Position numbers and translations under genes: made by a program. Below the pieces are notes generated by a model. That model was not told the DNA's origin. It searched no databases and saw nothing but the letters and a program-made list of their open reading frames with translations. Shown one piece after another: positions 39,440-48,147 of a stretch of DNA of 64,000 nucleotides (positions within the stretch are counted from its first letter, which is position 1; every line of letters starts with the position of its first letter). Origin of the DNA: Natronococcus sp. AD-5 (GTDB lineage: Archaea; Halobacteriota; Halobacteria; Halobacteriales; Natrialbaceae); NCBI RefSeq assembly GCF_030734285.1, contig NZ_CP132294.1, positions 2,666,001 through 2,730,000 of the forward strand, written 5' to 3'.

Positions 39440-40204
39440 GTGACACCCGCCAGCGGCCGCTCGTCGACGAACGACGGCCGGAACCGCCGACGGCTCTCGA
39501 CCGGTCACGAGATCGCCCTTCCGCTCGAGCTCGCGTTCGCGATGGGCGGCGTGGTCGTCCCCGCCCGGCGCGGGCGCCTCGAGTCGCTTCTCCCGGACCC
39601 GCTCTCGTCGCTGGCGATCGCACCGGGCGTCGGCTGCGTCGCGCTGGTCGCGATTCAGTACCACCGGGTCGGCGGGACCGAATCTAGCCTCGAGCCCTAC
39701 GACGAGTTCGCGGTCATCGTCCCCGCGGTTCGCGGGGGTCGAACGAGCCGCCCGTTCGCGCAGTTGATCGACGGCGAGGCGGGCGGCTACGTCCACCGGC
39801 TGCCCGTGACGACCAACGCCTCGGTCGCGCTCGGCCGCGAGATCTGGGGCTACCCGAAGGAACGCGCCGAGATCACCGTGACGGACGGGCCGCGCGGCGT
39901 TCGCGCCGTGGTCGGTGATCGCGATTCGAGCGAGGACGCGATCCGGCTCGAGGTCTCCCGTCCTCGAACTGGCGCGCCGCTTCGGGGAGTGACGCTCTCG
40001 AGTTTCACGACCCGCGACGGCGAACTGATTCGCGCACCGATGCGCCTCGGCGGCGAGGTTTCGGTCGGCCCGCCGATCGGAACGCGTCTCGAGGTCGCGC
40101 CGGACCTGGCGTCGGAACTCGGGCTGTGGCGGCGCCCGCTCGTTCGGCTGACCGGCTCGCGCGTTCGCGCACGACTGTTCGGCGGCGAGCGAGTAGAGCG
40201 TTGA
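39440..40204 (+). CDS. Acetoacetate decarboxylase-family protein
   Basis: The protein has 254 residues from the GTG at 39440; the upstream in-frame ATG gives an Arg-rich, unlikely start. The fold core is seen in GCVALVAIQYHRVG, DEFAVIVPAVRGG, YVHRLPVTTNASVALGREIW and GYPKERAEITVTD. The Lys in WGYPKE corresponds to the Schiff-base Lys of acetoacetate decarboxylase; the next residue, a second Lys that lowers its pKa in that enzyme, is Glu here. The chemistry could therefore differ, as in the many non-decarboxylase members of this superfamily. It lies between the DUF1405 gene and pdxS with no clear link. Confidence 0.75.
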   Translation: MTPASGRSSTNDGRNRRRLSTGHEIALPLELAFAMGGVVVPARRGRLESLLPDPLSSLAIAPGVGCVALVAIQYHRVGGTESSLEPYDEFAVIVPAVRGGRTSRPFAQLIDGEAGGYVHRLPVTTNASVALGREIWGYPKERAEITVTDGPRGVRAVVGDRDSSEDAIRLEVSRPRTGAPLRGVTLSSFTTRDGELIRAPMRLGGEVSVGPPIGTRLEVAPDLASELGLWRRPLVRLTGSRVRARLFGGERVER

Positions 40205-40354
40205 AAGCGGCAGCGGCGTCGCATCGACGGCAGAGTTCACGGCGGCGACCGGGCTCGAGACCTGAATCGTGCGGCGAACCCGACCGTCCGGCGGCCACCC
40301 CGGGTCCCGCTGTCAAAGGACACGCGTAAGTGGTGTGGCTTCCAACGCCGCAGT

Positions 40355-41263
40355 ATGTCCGAAACCACCGATCTCGAGGAACTGCGACGCGGCACCGACC
40401 TCGTCAAGCGCGGCTTCGCCCAGATGCAGAAAGGCGGCGTCATCATGGACGTCGTCGACCCGGAGCAGGCCCGGATCGCCGAGGACGCCGGCGCGGTCGC
40501 CGTCATGGCGCTGGAAGCGGTGCCGGCGGACATCCGCAAGCGCGGCGGGGTCGCTCGGATGGCCGACCCCGCCGACGTCGAGGAGATCGTCGGCGAAGTG
40601 TCGATCCCGGTGATGGGGAAAGCGCGCATCGGCCACACGAAGGAAGCTCAGATCCTCGAGGCCGTCGGCGTCGACATGATCGACGAGAGCGAGGTGCTCA
40701 CCCCCGCCGACGACGCCTACCACATCGACAAGCGCGACTTCACCGCACCCTTCGTCTGCGGCGCCCGCGACCTCGGCGAGGCGCTGCGCCGGATCAGCGA
40801 GGGCGCGGCGATGATCCGGACCAAGGGCGAAGCGGGAACGGGAGACGTCAACCAGGCCGTCCACCACCAGCGGACGATCAAGGGGGCGATCCGCGAACTG
40901 GAGGGGATGACCCACGAGGAGCGCGAGGCCTACGCCCGCGAGATCGAAGCGCCCGCGGAACTGGTCCACGAGACCGCCGAGATGGGCCGCCTTCCGGTCG
41001 TCAACTTCGCCGCCGGCGGTATCGCGACGCCGGCCGACGCCGCGCTCATGATGCACCACGAGTGCGACGGCATCTTCGTCGGCAGCGGCATCTTCGGCGC
41101 CGAGAATCCGCCCGAGATGGCCGAGGCGATCGTCGAGGCGACGAACAACTGGGACGACCCCGAAACCCTCGCCGAGATCTCGAAGAACCTCGGTAAAGGG
41201 ATGAAAGGCGACGCGAACGCCGATCTCCCCGAGGAAGAGCAGCTCCAGGGCCGCGGCGTCTGA
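40355..41263 (+). CDS. pdxS: Pyridoxal 5'-phosphate synthase lyase subunit PdxS
   Basis: The protein has 302 residues, the standard length. PdxS condenses ribose 5-phosphate, glyceraldehyde 3-phosphate and ammonia to [42 protein letters not shown] (with the first catalytic Lys), [19 protein letters not shown] (second catalytic Lys region) and [17 protein letters not shown] are nearly invariant in the family. The glutaminase partner PdxT is not in the window, so ammonia supply is encoded elsewhere. There is ~90 bases to the next gene on the same strand. Confidence 0.97.
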   Translation: MSETTDLEELRRGTDLVKRGFAQMQKGGVIMDVVDPEQARIAEDAGAVAVMALEAVPADIRKRGGVARMADPADVEEIVGEVSIPVMGKARIGHTKEAQILEAVGVDMIDESEVLTPADDAYHIDKRDFTAPFVCGARDLGEALRRISEGAAMIRTKGEAGTGDVNQAVHHQRTIKGAIRELEGMTHEEREAYAREIEAPAELVHETAEMGRLPVVNFAAGGIATPADAALMMHHECDGIFVGSGIFGAENPPEMAEAIVEATNNWDDPETLAEISKNLGKGMKGDANADLPEEEQLQGRGV

Positions 41264-41360
41264 TCGGCGGACGACGGAACCGGTCTCGTATTCTACCGCT
41301 CAGGGCCCGAACGAATCGGCAAGCACGCCCGTTTTCTTCGTGTATCGCGCCCCCTTCCGT

Positions 41361-42137
41361 ATGAGTCACGCGACGTCCTCCGACACCCTCGAGCAACTGT
41401 CCGACCAGCTCAGAGCGGGAACCGAACGGTTGCTCCAGGAAACCGACGACGCGTCGGAAGAGCGGTTGTCGACGACGGCGGCCGAACTCTGGGACGTCGT
41501 CGAGGAATTCGAGGACCTCCTCGAGACGGTCGACCTCGAGAAGCTTCCCGACGTCGTCGAGGTGTCGGCGCTTCCGGAACTCCTCGAGGTCGAGGAGCTG
41601 CCGGACGCGATCCGCGAACACGACCCGGACCGGGCGCTCGACCTCAGCGCGATCCGCCACGCCATCAAGCTGCGGGAGCTCTGGAATTCGGTCGATCTCG
41701 TCGACTTCGCGAAGGAGTCGCGACAGCTCAAGGCCGAACTCGAGGACGTCGTCGGACCCGACGCGTTCGACTCGAGCGATGACTCGGAGGCGGCGGCCGA
41801 GGTCAAGAAGTTCGTCGACGAGGTGACGCCCGACGCGAAGAACGCGGCGATCCAGCAGGAGGTGAAAGAGGCTTCGACGGCGGCTCGCAAAGCGGTCCTC
41901 GAGGGTCACTCGAAGTTCGAAGAACTGTACGAGTCGAACCAGCGCGGATCCGGCTACGCCGGTCGGCGACCGGTGTCGAACAACCCGACGGCAGTCTCGA
42001 CGGTTCCCTACGGTCCGCTTCCGGCCAGCGCCTCCACCAGAGTCTCGACCGTGCCGACGAACGTCCGCCAGGCCAGGGTCGACGCGCCCCCGCGGATCTA
42101 CAGTCGCCGCTGGAAGGGCGCTTCCAGGCGTCCCTGA
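41361..42137 (+). CDS. Haloarchaeal helical hypothetical protein
   Basis: The protein has 258 residues from the ATG at 41361. It is strongly acidic and mostly helical: heptad-like patterns in LEQLSDQLRAGTERLLQE and AELWDVVEEFEDLLETVDLE suggest coiled coils over residues 1-80. A central part (IRHAIKLRELWNSVDLVDF) and a tail rich in Pro/Ser/Arg follow. It has no membrane segment or catalytic motif. It is a conserved-looking haloarchaeal protein that I cannot assign. Confidence 0.72.
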   Translation: MSHATSSDTLEQLSDQLRAGTERLLQETDDASEERLSTTAAELWDVVEEFEDLLETVDLEKLPDVVEVSALPELLEVEELPDAIREHDPDRALDLSAIRHAIKLRELWNSVDLVDFAKESRQLKAELEDVVGPDAFDSSDDSEAAAEVKKFVDEVTPDAKNAAIQQEVKEASTAARKAVLEGHSKFEELYESNQRGSGYAGRRPVSNNPTAVSTVPYGPLPASASTRVSTVPTNVRQARVDAPPRIYSRRWKGASRRP

Positions 42138-42161
42138 CGCCCCTCGACGCCCGTCTCCGCG

Positions 42162-42512
42162 CTACCACCAGGTTCGAGGCGACGGGACGATTCCGAGTTG
42201 GACGAGCGCCAGAAAGGCGAGATAGGTTATCGTGGCGCCGCAGCACAGCGACAGCACCGGTCCCGGTGCGACTCGAGCGCCGACCGCGGCGACGCCGACC
42301 GCGACCGCGAGCGACGCGAGTTGGACGCTCCGACGCTCCCAGTACCGGCGCACGAGTTCGTACGCTCGAGCCGCGAGCAGTTCGAACGCGAGCGTCGAAA
42401 GACCGCCGCCGACCAGGAAGGGCGGGGAGAGTGACGCGTCGACGAGAACGGCGGAGCCGACGAAGACGGCGAGCGCGACGAGCGCGAGCGCGGCGTCGGT
42501 TCGTTCGCCCAT
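42162..42512 (-). CDS. Small polytopic membrane protein
   Basis: The protein has 116 residues from the ATG at 42512. It has four hydrophobic segments: ALALVALAVFVGSAVLVD, FLVGGGLSTLAFELLAA, LASLAVAVGVAAVGARV and LCCGATITYLAFLALVQL. It starts 5 bases downstream of the homoserine kinase stop and is likely co-transcribed with it. Family unknown. Confidence 0.72.
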   Translation of the reverse strand: MGERTDAALALVALAVFVGSAVLVDASLSPPFLVGGGLSTLAFELLAARAYELVRRYWERRSVQLASLAVAVGVAAVGARVAPGPVLSLCCGATITYLAFLALVQLGIVPSPRTWW

Positions 42513-42517
42513 CGCGG

Positions 42518-43405
42518 TTACGAGCCGTCGCGGTAGAGCCGCGCCCCCTCGCCGACGGTCGTCTGGTAGGCGCGACTCTCGACGCCGGCGGCGTCGAAGG
42601 CGTCGATCATCGCCCCGGCGACGGCCCGCTGGTCGAGTTCGTGACAGACCGCGAGGATACCCGGACCGGCGCCGCTGACGGTGACGCCGGTCGCACCCGC
42701 CTCGAGCGCGGCCTCCCGGACCGCCTCGTAGCCGTCGATGAGCGCGGTTCGCTCGGGCGTGACGATCTCGTCGTCCATGCCCTTCCCCACGAGATCGGGA
42801 TCGTCGCGGGTCATCCCCACGGTGAGCGTGGCGGCGTGACCGACGGTGTCGACGACGTCCTCGAGCGCGGCCGTCTTCGGAACGACGTCGCGTGCGTCCC
42901 GCGTCGAGACGCTCGTCTCGGGGAGACACGCGACGACCGGAATCGCGGCGTCGACCTGCGTCACGCCGTCGCCGGTGGCGATCGTGAAACCGCCGAGCAG
43001 GGAGGGGGCGACGTTGTCCGCGTGAGCCTCGCCGGACACCAGCGCCTCGCCTTCGGCGGCGATCGGGACGAGTTCGTTCCGGGAGAGTCCCCGGTCGTAC
43101 AGCGCGTTGAGGGCGACGGCCGCCGCCGCCGCGCTGGCTGCCGAGGAGCCGAGTCCCGAGGAAGGGCGAACGCCCTTGTCGATCCGAATCCGCGCCGGGG
43201 CGTCGAGCGCTTCCGCGACGGCCCCGACGGTGTTCTGCGCCGGATCTTCGGGAATGTACTGGCTCCCGGCCCCGGTGATCGAGATCGTCGTTTCCGGGGC
43301 TCGCTCGACTCGGACCACGTCGGCGGGCGCCCCGAGAGCGACGCCGAAGACGTCGAAACCGCTCCCGAGATTCGCACTGGTCGCCGGAGCCCGCACGGTG
43401 AGCAT
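42518..43405 (-). CDS. thrB: Homoserine kinase
   Basis: The protein has 295 residues. It is a GHMP kinase: the start VRAPATSANLGSGFDVFG and the ATP loop RPSSGLGSSAASAAAAAVAL (~81-100) are diagnostic, and SGAGPGILAVC (~245) is the third motif. ThrB phosphorylates homoserine ahead of threonine synthase. TKGVRPSSG-type spacing and EAHADNVAPSLLGGF favour homoserine kinase over mevalonate kinase. Threonine synthase is not adjacent. It is followed by the small membrane protein gene. Confidence 0.94.
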   Translation of the reverse strand: MLTVRAPATSANLGSGFDVFGVALGAPADVVRVERAPETTISITGAGSQYIPEDPAQNTVGAVAEALDAPARIRIDKGVRPSSGLGSSAASAAAAAVALNALYDRGLSRNELVPIAAEGEALVSGEAHADNVAPSLLGGFTIATGDGVTQVDAAIPVVACLPETSVSTRDARDVVPKTAALEDVVDTVGHAATLTVGMTRDDPDLVGKGMDDEIVTPERTALIDGYEAVREAALEAGATGVTVSGAGPGILAVCHELDQRAVAGAMIDAFDAAGVESRAYQTTVGEGARLYRDGS

Positions 43406-43536
43406 GCCGGTTCTTCCGAGAGAGCAGGCAAAAAGGTAGCGAACGACGGTGACCGCGTACGCGACCGACGACAGGTCGACGTCGCTCCTCGGTTCGCGCT
43501 CGCCTCCGAAACGAGAGTCGGCGCCGAAATCCGCCG

Positions 43537-46527
43537 CTATTCCCGTTCTTCGTCGCCGAAGGTGAACACTTCGTCCGATCCGTCCACGTCGTCGTCGTCA
43601 GCACCGTCGGCACCGTCAGCACCGTCTACACCGTCCTCGTCGAGGTCGTCGGCGACCTCGGCGAACGGGTCGGGTTGCTCGTCTTCGTCGACCGCCGCGC
43701 CGTCGACCGTCTCGAGCGGATCGGCGCCGGATCCGTCCGCACCGTCCGCATCGGTCGGACCGACCGCCAGCGGGTCGTCGCTCGCGCGATCATCGACCGG
43801 TTCGACGGGTTGACCGGCGATCGGTTCGGATTCGTCCGTCGGATTCTCTGGTTCCGACGGCGCTTCTGTCTCGCTCGTAGCGTGATCCGAGGCCGACGTG
43901 GCATCCGTAACACCGGATGGAGCCGTCGAGTCGACCTGATACTCCGCCGGTTCCGACGCGGATTCGTCGGCGCTGTACGGCTCTGCCGGCACGGCATCGT
44001 GAGCGGCTTCGGTGGCGTCGGCCGTCGGCTCACCCTGTCCGTCGCCCTCGGAGGCCGTCACGTCCGGGTCGGCCGGTGGCTCGGTCGCGGGTTCGGGAGC
44101 CGCAGCGATCGGCTCCACGTCGCGTTCCGAATCCGCCGCGACGGCATCGTCGCCTACCGTCTCCGTCTCGAGGGACTCTTCGCCCTCGGCCGGCGGCTCT
44201 TCGGCCCGGAACTCGTCGGTGTCGGTCTCGAACCGGTCGAGCCCCTCCGAAAGCTCCGCGGCCTGCTCCGAGAGGTTCGACGCGGACTCCGTCACTTCCG
44301 TCAGTGCGGTAGTCTGCTCTTCGGCCGCCGCGGCCACGTTCTCGGACTCGGCGGACGTCTGGTCGGAGATAGACGCGGCGTCGTCGACCATCGCGACGAC
44401 CTCCTGCGTCGAGGCCGCCTGCTCTTCGGTCGCCGCCGAGATCTCCTGGACGCCGACGTTCGTCTCCTGTGCGAGGTCGGTAATCTCCTCGAGCGCTTCG
44501 ACCGCTTCCCGCACCCGCTCGCTGGCGTCGTCGATCTGGTCGCTGGTGACCTCGACTTCCTCGGCGGACCGTTCGGTCCGTTCGCGGATCCCCTCGAGCC
44601 GATCTTCGGCCTCGTCGGCCGCCTCGGCGACGTCCTCGGAGAGGGCCTTGACCTCCTTTGCGACCACGGCGAAGCCTTCGTCGTCGTCGCCCGACGCGGA
44701 GCGCGACGCCTCGATGTTGGCGTTCAGCGCCAGCATGTTGGTCTGGCGAGCGATCTCGGAGATCGTCGCGATCAGTTCGTCGATCTGCTGCACCTCCCGC
44801 TCGAGCCGCCGGATCTCGCTGACGGCCTGTTCGGACTCGGTCTCGATCTCGTTCATCGCCGTGATCGCCTCGTGGGCCGCGTCCTGCCCCTCCTGGCCGG
44901 TTTCGGCCGTCCGCTCGGCGATGTCGGCGACCTCGTTCGAGGAGGCGGCGATCTCTTCGGTCGTCGTCGAGAGCCCGCCCATCTCCTGGTTGACCGACTG
45001 CAGGGACTGGTTCTGCCGGTCGGCACCGTCGGAGATCTCCTGGACGGACTCGGTGACCTGTCGTGAGGCGGAGCGGACCTCTTCGCTCGAGGCGGTGACC
45101 TCTTCGCTGGCGATCGCGACTTCGGTCGCGAACCGGTTCAGTTGGGCCACCGTCTGCTCGATCTCCTCGAGCATGTGGTTGAAGTCCCGGCCGATCTCCG
45201 TCATGACCTCGTTCTCGCTCTCGGTATCCGCACGGGCCGTGAGGTCGCCGTCCGCGGCCGCGCCCATGACGTCGCAGTACTCCGTCGCCTTCTCTTCCAG
45301 GTGGTCGTTGAGCCGTGCGACGCGTTCGCGTTCGTGTTCGGCCTCCTCGCGGGCAGCTTCGGCTTCCTCGATCTGTTCGCGCAACGCGACCCGCATCGAG
45401 TCGAAGCCGTCGTAGAGCCGGCCGATGTTGTCGACCCGTTTGGTCTCGAGATCGACCTCGAGGTTGCCCTCTTCCATCTCCTTCGCTCGGCGAGTGAGGC
45501 GGTCGATCGCGACCGACGTGTTACGGCCGAGTACGGCCCCGACGAGGCCGATCAGGAGCACGCCGCCGGCGGTTGCCATCGTTCCGTACTGGTCGACGTC
45601 GTTGACGAACCCGTACGCTTCGTCCATCGAGGTGTGCATCAACACGGTCCAGCCCATGTCGGTCGTGTGATAGGCGGCGACGTATCCCTCGGGCGCGAAC
45701 TCGTACGGTTCGTTCTGGAGGGTCGCGCCTGGCCGGTTGTCGAACGCCATCGCGCCGGAGGCGTTTGCGCTGTCTTCCGCGAACGCCGCCTCGAGCAGCC
45801 CGTCGTCGTCGGTATACTCCTGGCGGAACACGTTCTCCGTGTAGTCGTCGATCAGCGCGTCCGAACCCGTTCCGGTGAACCTGTCGTCCGCGACGATCTC
45901 GCCTTCGGAGTCGACGGCCATCGTGACGCGCTCACCCTCGACGGACTTGCCGAAGTCGGCCATCATATTCTCGAGGTTGAACGTCATGACGAGCGCCGTA
46001 TCGTCCGAACCGCTGGTCTTGATGTAGTACGAGACCACCGGCGTTCCGTCGCTCTCGTAGGCTTCCGTGCGCTCGACGCTCGAGGCCGACAGGTCGTCGT
46101 TGATGCCGTCGATCGCCGGAAAGTCGGTGTCCTCGAGCGACTCGGCGTCCGCGGTGGTAGCACGTAGCTCGTGTTCGTCGACGCCTACGTAGTGAATCGC
46201 GGTCACCTGGTCGGAGAGCTCGAGCTGGAGGTTGTCCAGGTAGGTCTGGATCTCCTCTTCGTCGCCGGATTCGACGACCGGCGTGTTAGACGCGCTCGAC
46301 GTGTGTCGTTTGTTCTGCTCGTTCCAGTTGTCGAGCGCGGTCGCTTCCTGGCCCGCGAGCGCCTCCTGATCGTTCAGCGCGTTCTGCTCGACGCTGTCAG
46401 TGATCTGTGCGGTTCCGACGTATCCGATCAGACCGACCGACAACCCGAGGATCAGCAATGCGATCCCGAACTTGACTGCGTACCTGCGCCGAATCGCTAT
46501 CGGCACCAGCCGTCGAAGGAACTCCAT
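43537..46527 (-). CDS. Methyl-accepting chemotaxis transducer (Htr)
   Basis: The protein has 996 residues. There is a membrane helix at ~15-35, an extracellular Cache-like sensor (~45-305, with TAIHYVGVDEHELRATTADA and VSYYIKTSGSDDTALVMTFN) and a second helix at ~312-332. A HAMP domain (~335-390) and the cytoplasmic coiled-coil signalling domain (~440-750) follow. The tip reads ARQTNMLALNANIEASRS, then SGDDDE, then GFAVVAKEVKALSEDVAEAA. The last ~220 residues are an acidic Asp/Glu/Ala/Pro-rich tail with GAD repeats, ending FTFGDEE. The protein should relay an external chemical signal to CheA/CheW; the ligand is unknown. A TATA element with flanking inverted repeat precedes it. Confidence 0.95.
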   Translation of the reverse strand: MEFLRRLVPIAIRRRYAVKFGIALLILGLSVGLIGYVGTAQITDSVEQNALNDQEALAGQEATALDNWNEQNKRHTSSASNTPVVESGDEEEIQTYLDNLQLELSDQVTAIHYVGVDEHELRATTADAESLEDTDFPAIDGINDDLSASSVERTEAYESDGTPVVSYYIKTSGSDDTALVMTFNLENMMADFGKSVEGERVTMAVDSEGEIVADDRFTGTGSDALIDDYTENVFRQEYTDDDGLLEAAFAEDSANASGAMAFDNRPGATLQNEPYEFAPEGYVAAYHTTDMGWTVLMHTSMDEAYGFVNDVDQYGTMATAGGVLLIGLVGAVLGRNTSVAIDRLTRRAKEMEEGNLEVDLETKRVDNIGRLYDGFDSMRVALREQIEEAEAAREEAEHERERVARLNDHLEEKATEYCDVMGAAADGDLTARADTESENEVMTEIGRDFNHMLEEIEQTVAQLNRFATEVAIASEEVTASSEEVRSASRQVTESVQEISDGADRQNQSLQSVNQEMGGLSTTTEEIAASSNEVADIAERTAETGQEGQDAAHEAITAMNEIETESEQAVSEIRRLEREVQQIDELIATISEIARQTNMLALNANIEASRSASGDDDEGFAVVAKEVKALSEDVAEAADEAEDRLEGIRERTERSAEEVEVTSDQIDDASERVREAVEALEEITDLAQETNVGVQEISAATEEQAASTQEVVAMVDDAASISDQTSAESENVAAAAEEQTTALTEVTESASNLSEQAAELSEGLDRFETDTDEFRAEEPPAEGEESLETETVGDDAVAADSERDVEPIAAAPEPATEPPADPDVTASEGDGQGEPTADATEAAHDAVPAEPYSADESASEPAEYQVDSTAPSGVTDATSASDHATSETEAPSEPENPTDESEPIAGQPVEPVDDRASDDPLAVGPTDADGADGSGADPLETVDGAAVDEDEQPDPFAEVADDLDEDGVDGADGADGADDDDVDGSDEVFTFGDEERE

Positions 46528-46546
46528 TGATAGACACGGATATCTT

Positions 46547-46582
46547 CACCAATACATAAATTGTCAGCCCCCATTATTGGTG
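46547..46582 (-). promoter_or_regulatory. Transducer promoter with an 8-base inverted repeat around the TATA box
   Basis: CACCAATA (46547-46554) and TATTGGTG (46575-46582) are perfect arms with a 20-base spacer. Reading leftward, a TATA-like TTTATG lies in the spacer (about 46554-46562), 28-35 bases ahead of the ATG at 46527. The layout parallels the site ahead of the DUF6293-type regulator but with a different sequence, so a different regulator is expected. Confidence 0.55.
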
Positions 46583-46787
46583 TTGATAATTGGACGGGTA
46601 GTCTCGAGCGCGAAACCTACGTGGCCTGTGTCACCACTCACCGCGGTGGATTCGGTGGATACGTTCAAATGGGTTTTTATCAGATATCAGTGGAGACAGG
46701 CTGAATGTACACCACGAGGCGAACGCCGGTCCTGTTGTTCGTGTCGCGGCGTTTGTGAGGGGAAAGCCAACGAAGGTGAGGTGGCCG

Positions 46788-48056
46788 TCAGTCGTCCGTA
46801 GCGGAATCGACCGGTCGGTCCGCGTCGACGAACCGATCGAGTCCCGCGGCCAGCGCCGCCGACAGAAGCATCCCGGCGAGTGCGAACCCCGCGATCATCA
46901 CGAAGAACCATCCCAGAGAGACGTCGAGGACGAATCCGCCGAGCGCGATGCTCACGGCGCCGAGACCGAACTCGCCCAGGTAGGTGTAGCCGTAGGAGAG
47001 GCCGCGGCTATCGGCCGGCGTGTAGACCGCGACCGCGTTCTGGTAGAACGGCTGGATGGCGAACAGGAAGAAACCGAAGATCCCACAGAGGGCGGCGATC
47101 GCCGCCAGCCCCATCCCCGTGGCCAGAACGAACGAGACCGCCAGCGCCGCGAGCACGGCGAAGATAGCCGCCAGGCCGCGTGCTGGCGCTACCCGGTCCG
47201 TCAGTTTGCCGCCGACGTACTGGCCGGCCATCCCGACGACCAGCAGGCCGACGTAGATGTAGTCGGCCGGTTCGATCCCCTCGAGTCCTGCCGGCAGCGC
47301 CAGCCCGTCCATCGCGGACAGTCCGTGCAGAATTTCGGGGAGGTAGGTGAGCATTCCGCGGTAGTACAGCCCCTCGAAGGTGACGATCACGAAGACGACG
47401 GCGAACGCGCTCGCGAAGAGCGCCTTCGAATCCCCCGCGAGACCCGAGAGCGACAGCGCCTCGTCGGGACCCGCGTCGGCGTCGCCCTCGACCGCGGCGG
47501 TCGGTTCGAAGTCGGCCGAGAGTCCGTACAGGACGGCGAGGAGTCCGGGAAGCGCGAGCAGCGCGGCGACGAGTTGCCACTCGAGGAAGATCAGCAGCGT
47601 CGCGGCGACGAACGGCCCGAGCGCGATGCCGGCGTTGCCGGCGATGCCGTGCCAGGCGAACACGGTTCCGCGTTCCTCGACGCCGGTGCTGATGAGCGAC
47701 AGCCCCGCGGGGTGGTAGATGCTGGCGGCGATCCCCCACAGCAGCAAGCCGAGGGCGATCGCGTAAATCGAGGTGCTCATCGCGAGGACGACGAACGCGA
47801 GGCTCATCCCCGCGAGACAGAGCACGATGAGTCGCTTCGTTCCGTACCGATCGACCAGAATCCCGCCGGGAAGGGCGCCGATCCCGAACGGTGCGTAGCC
47901 GAGCGCGACGACGAGTCCCAGGAGGGCGATGGCGACGTCGAACTCGGCGAGCCAGACGACCAGGAAGATCGGAATCGCCGTCTCGAACCAGTGAACCAGC
48001 GCGTGGCCGGCCATCGTGAAGCCGGCGATCGATCGATCGTTTGCGTTCAGTGCCAT
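46788..48056 (-). CDS. Major facilitator superfamily transporter
   Basis: The protein has 422 residues and 12 membrane helices. GYAPFGIGALPGGILVDRYG with RYGTKRL is the MFS loop 2-3 motif (G-x3-D-R-x-G). AWHGIAGNAGIALGPFVAA is helix 5 motif C-like, and GKLTDRVAPARG repeats the loop motif in the second half. The central loop (~190-215) is acidic. Substrate cannot be predicted. There is ~260 bases to the transducer and ~90 bases to the NodB-type gene, all in the same direction. Confidence 0.92.
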   Translation of the reverse strand: MALNANDRSIAGFTMAGHALVHWFETAIPIFLVVWLAEFDVAIALLGLVVALGYAPFGIGALPGGILVDRYGTKRLIVLCLAGMSLAFVVLAMSTSIYAIALGLLLWGIAASIYHPAGLSLISTGVEERGTVFAWHGIAGNAGIALGPFVAATLLIFLEWQLVAALLALPGLLAVLYGLSADFEPTAAVEGDADAGPDEALSLSGLAGDSKALFASAFAVVFVIVTFEGLYYRGMLTYLPEILHGLSAMDGLALPAGLEGIEPADYIYVGLLVVGMAGQYVGGKLTDRVAPARGLAAIFAVLAALAVSFVLATGMGLAAIAALCGIFGFFLFAIQPFYQNAVAVYTPADSRGLSYGYTYLGEFGLGAVSIALGGFVLDVSLGWFFVMIAGFALAGMLLSAALAAGLDRFVDADRPVDSATDD

Positions 48057-48147
48057 CGAGTCAGTATCCGAACGGCGACGCGCTGGGTATTTAGCGGCTT
48101 GGATGCAGGCCAGTTGCGGCGCGATCGGGCGGCGGCGAGGGCGACAC

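Noticed and set aside
39344-40240. Extension of the DUF1405 frame to ~551 codons
   Set aside because: It is antisense to the decarboxylase-like gene and has wrong-frame composition.
42513-43622. Extension of the small membrane protein frame to ~486 codons
   Set aside because: It overlaps thrB in another frame and reads as Arg/Gly-rich noise.
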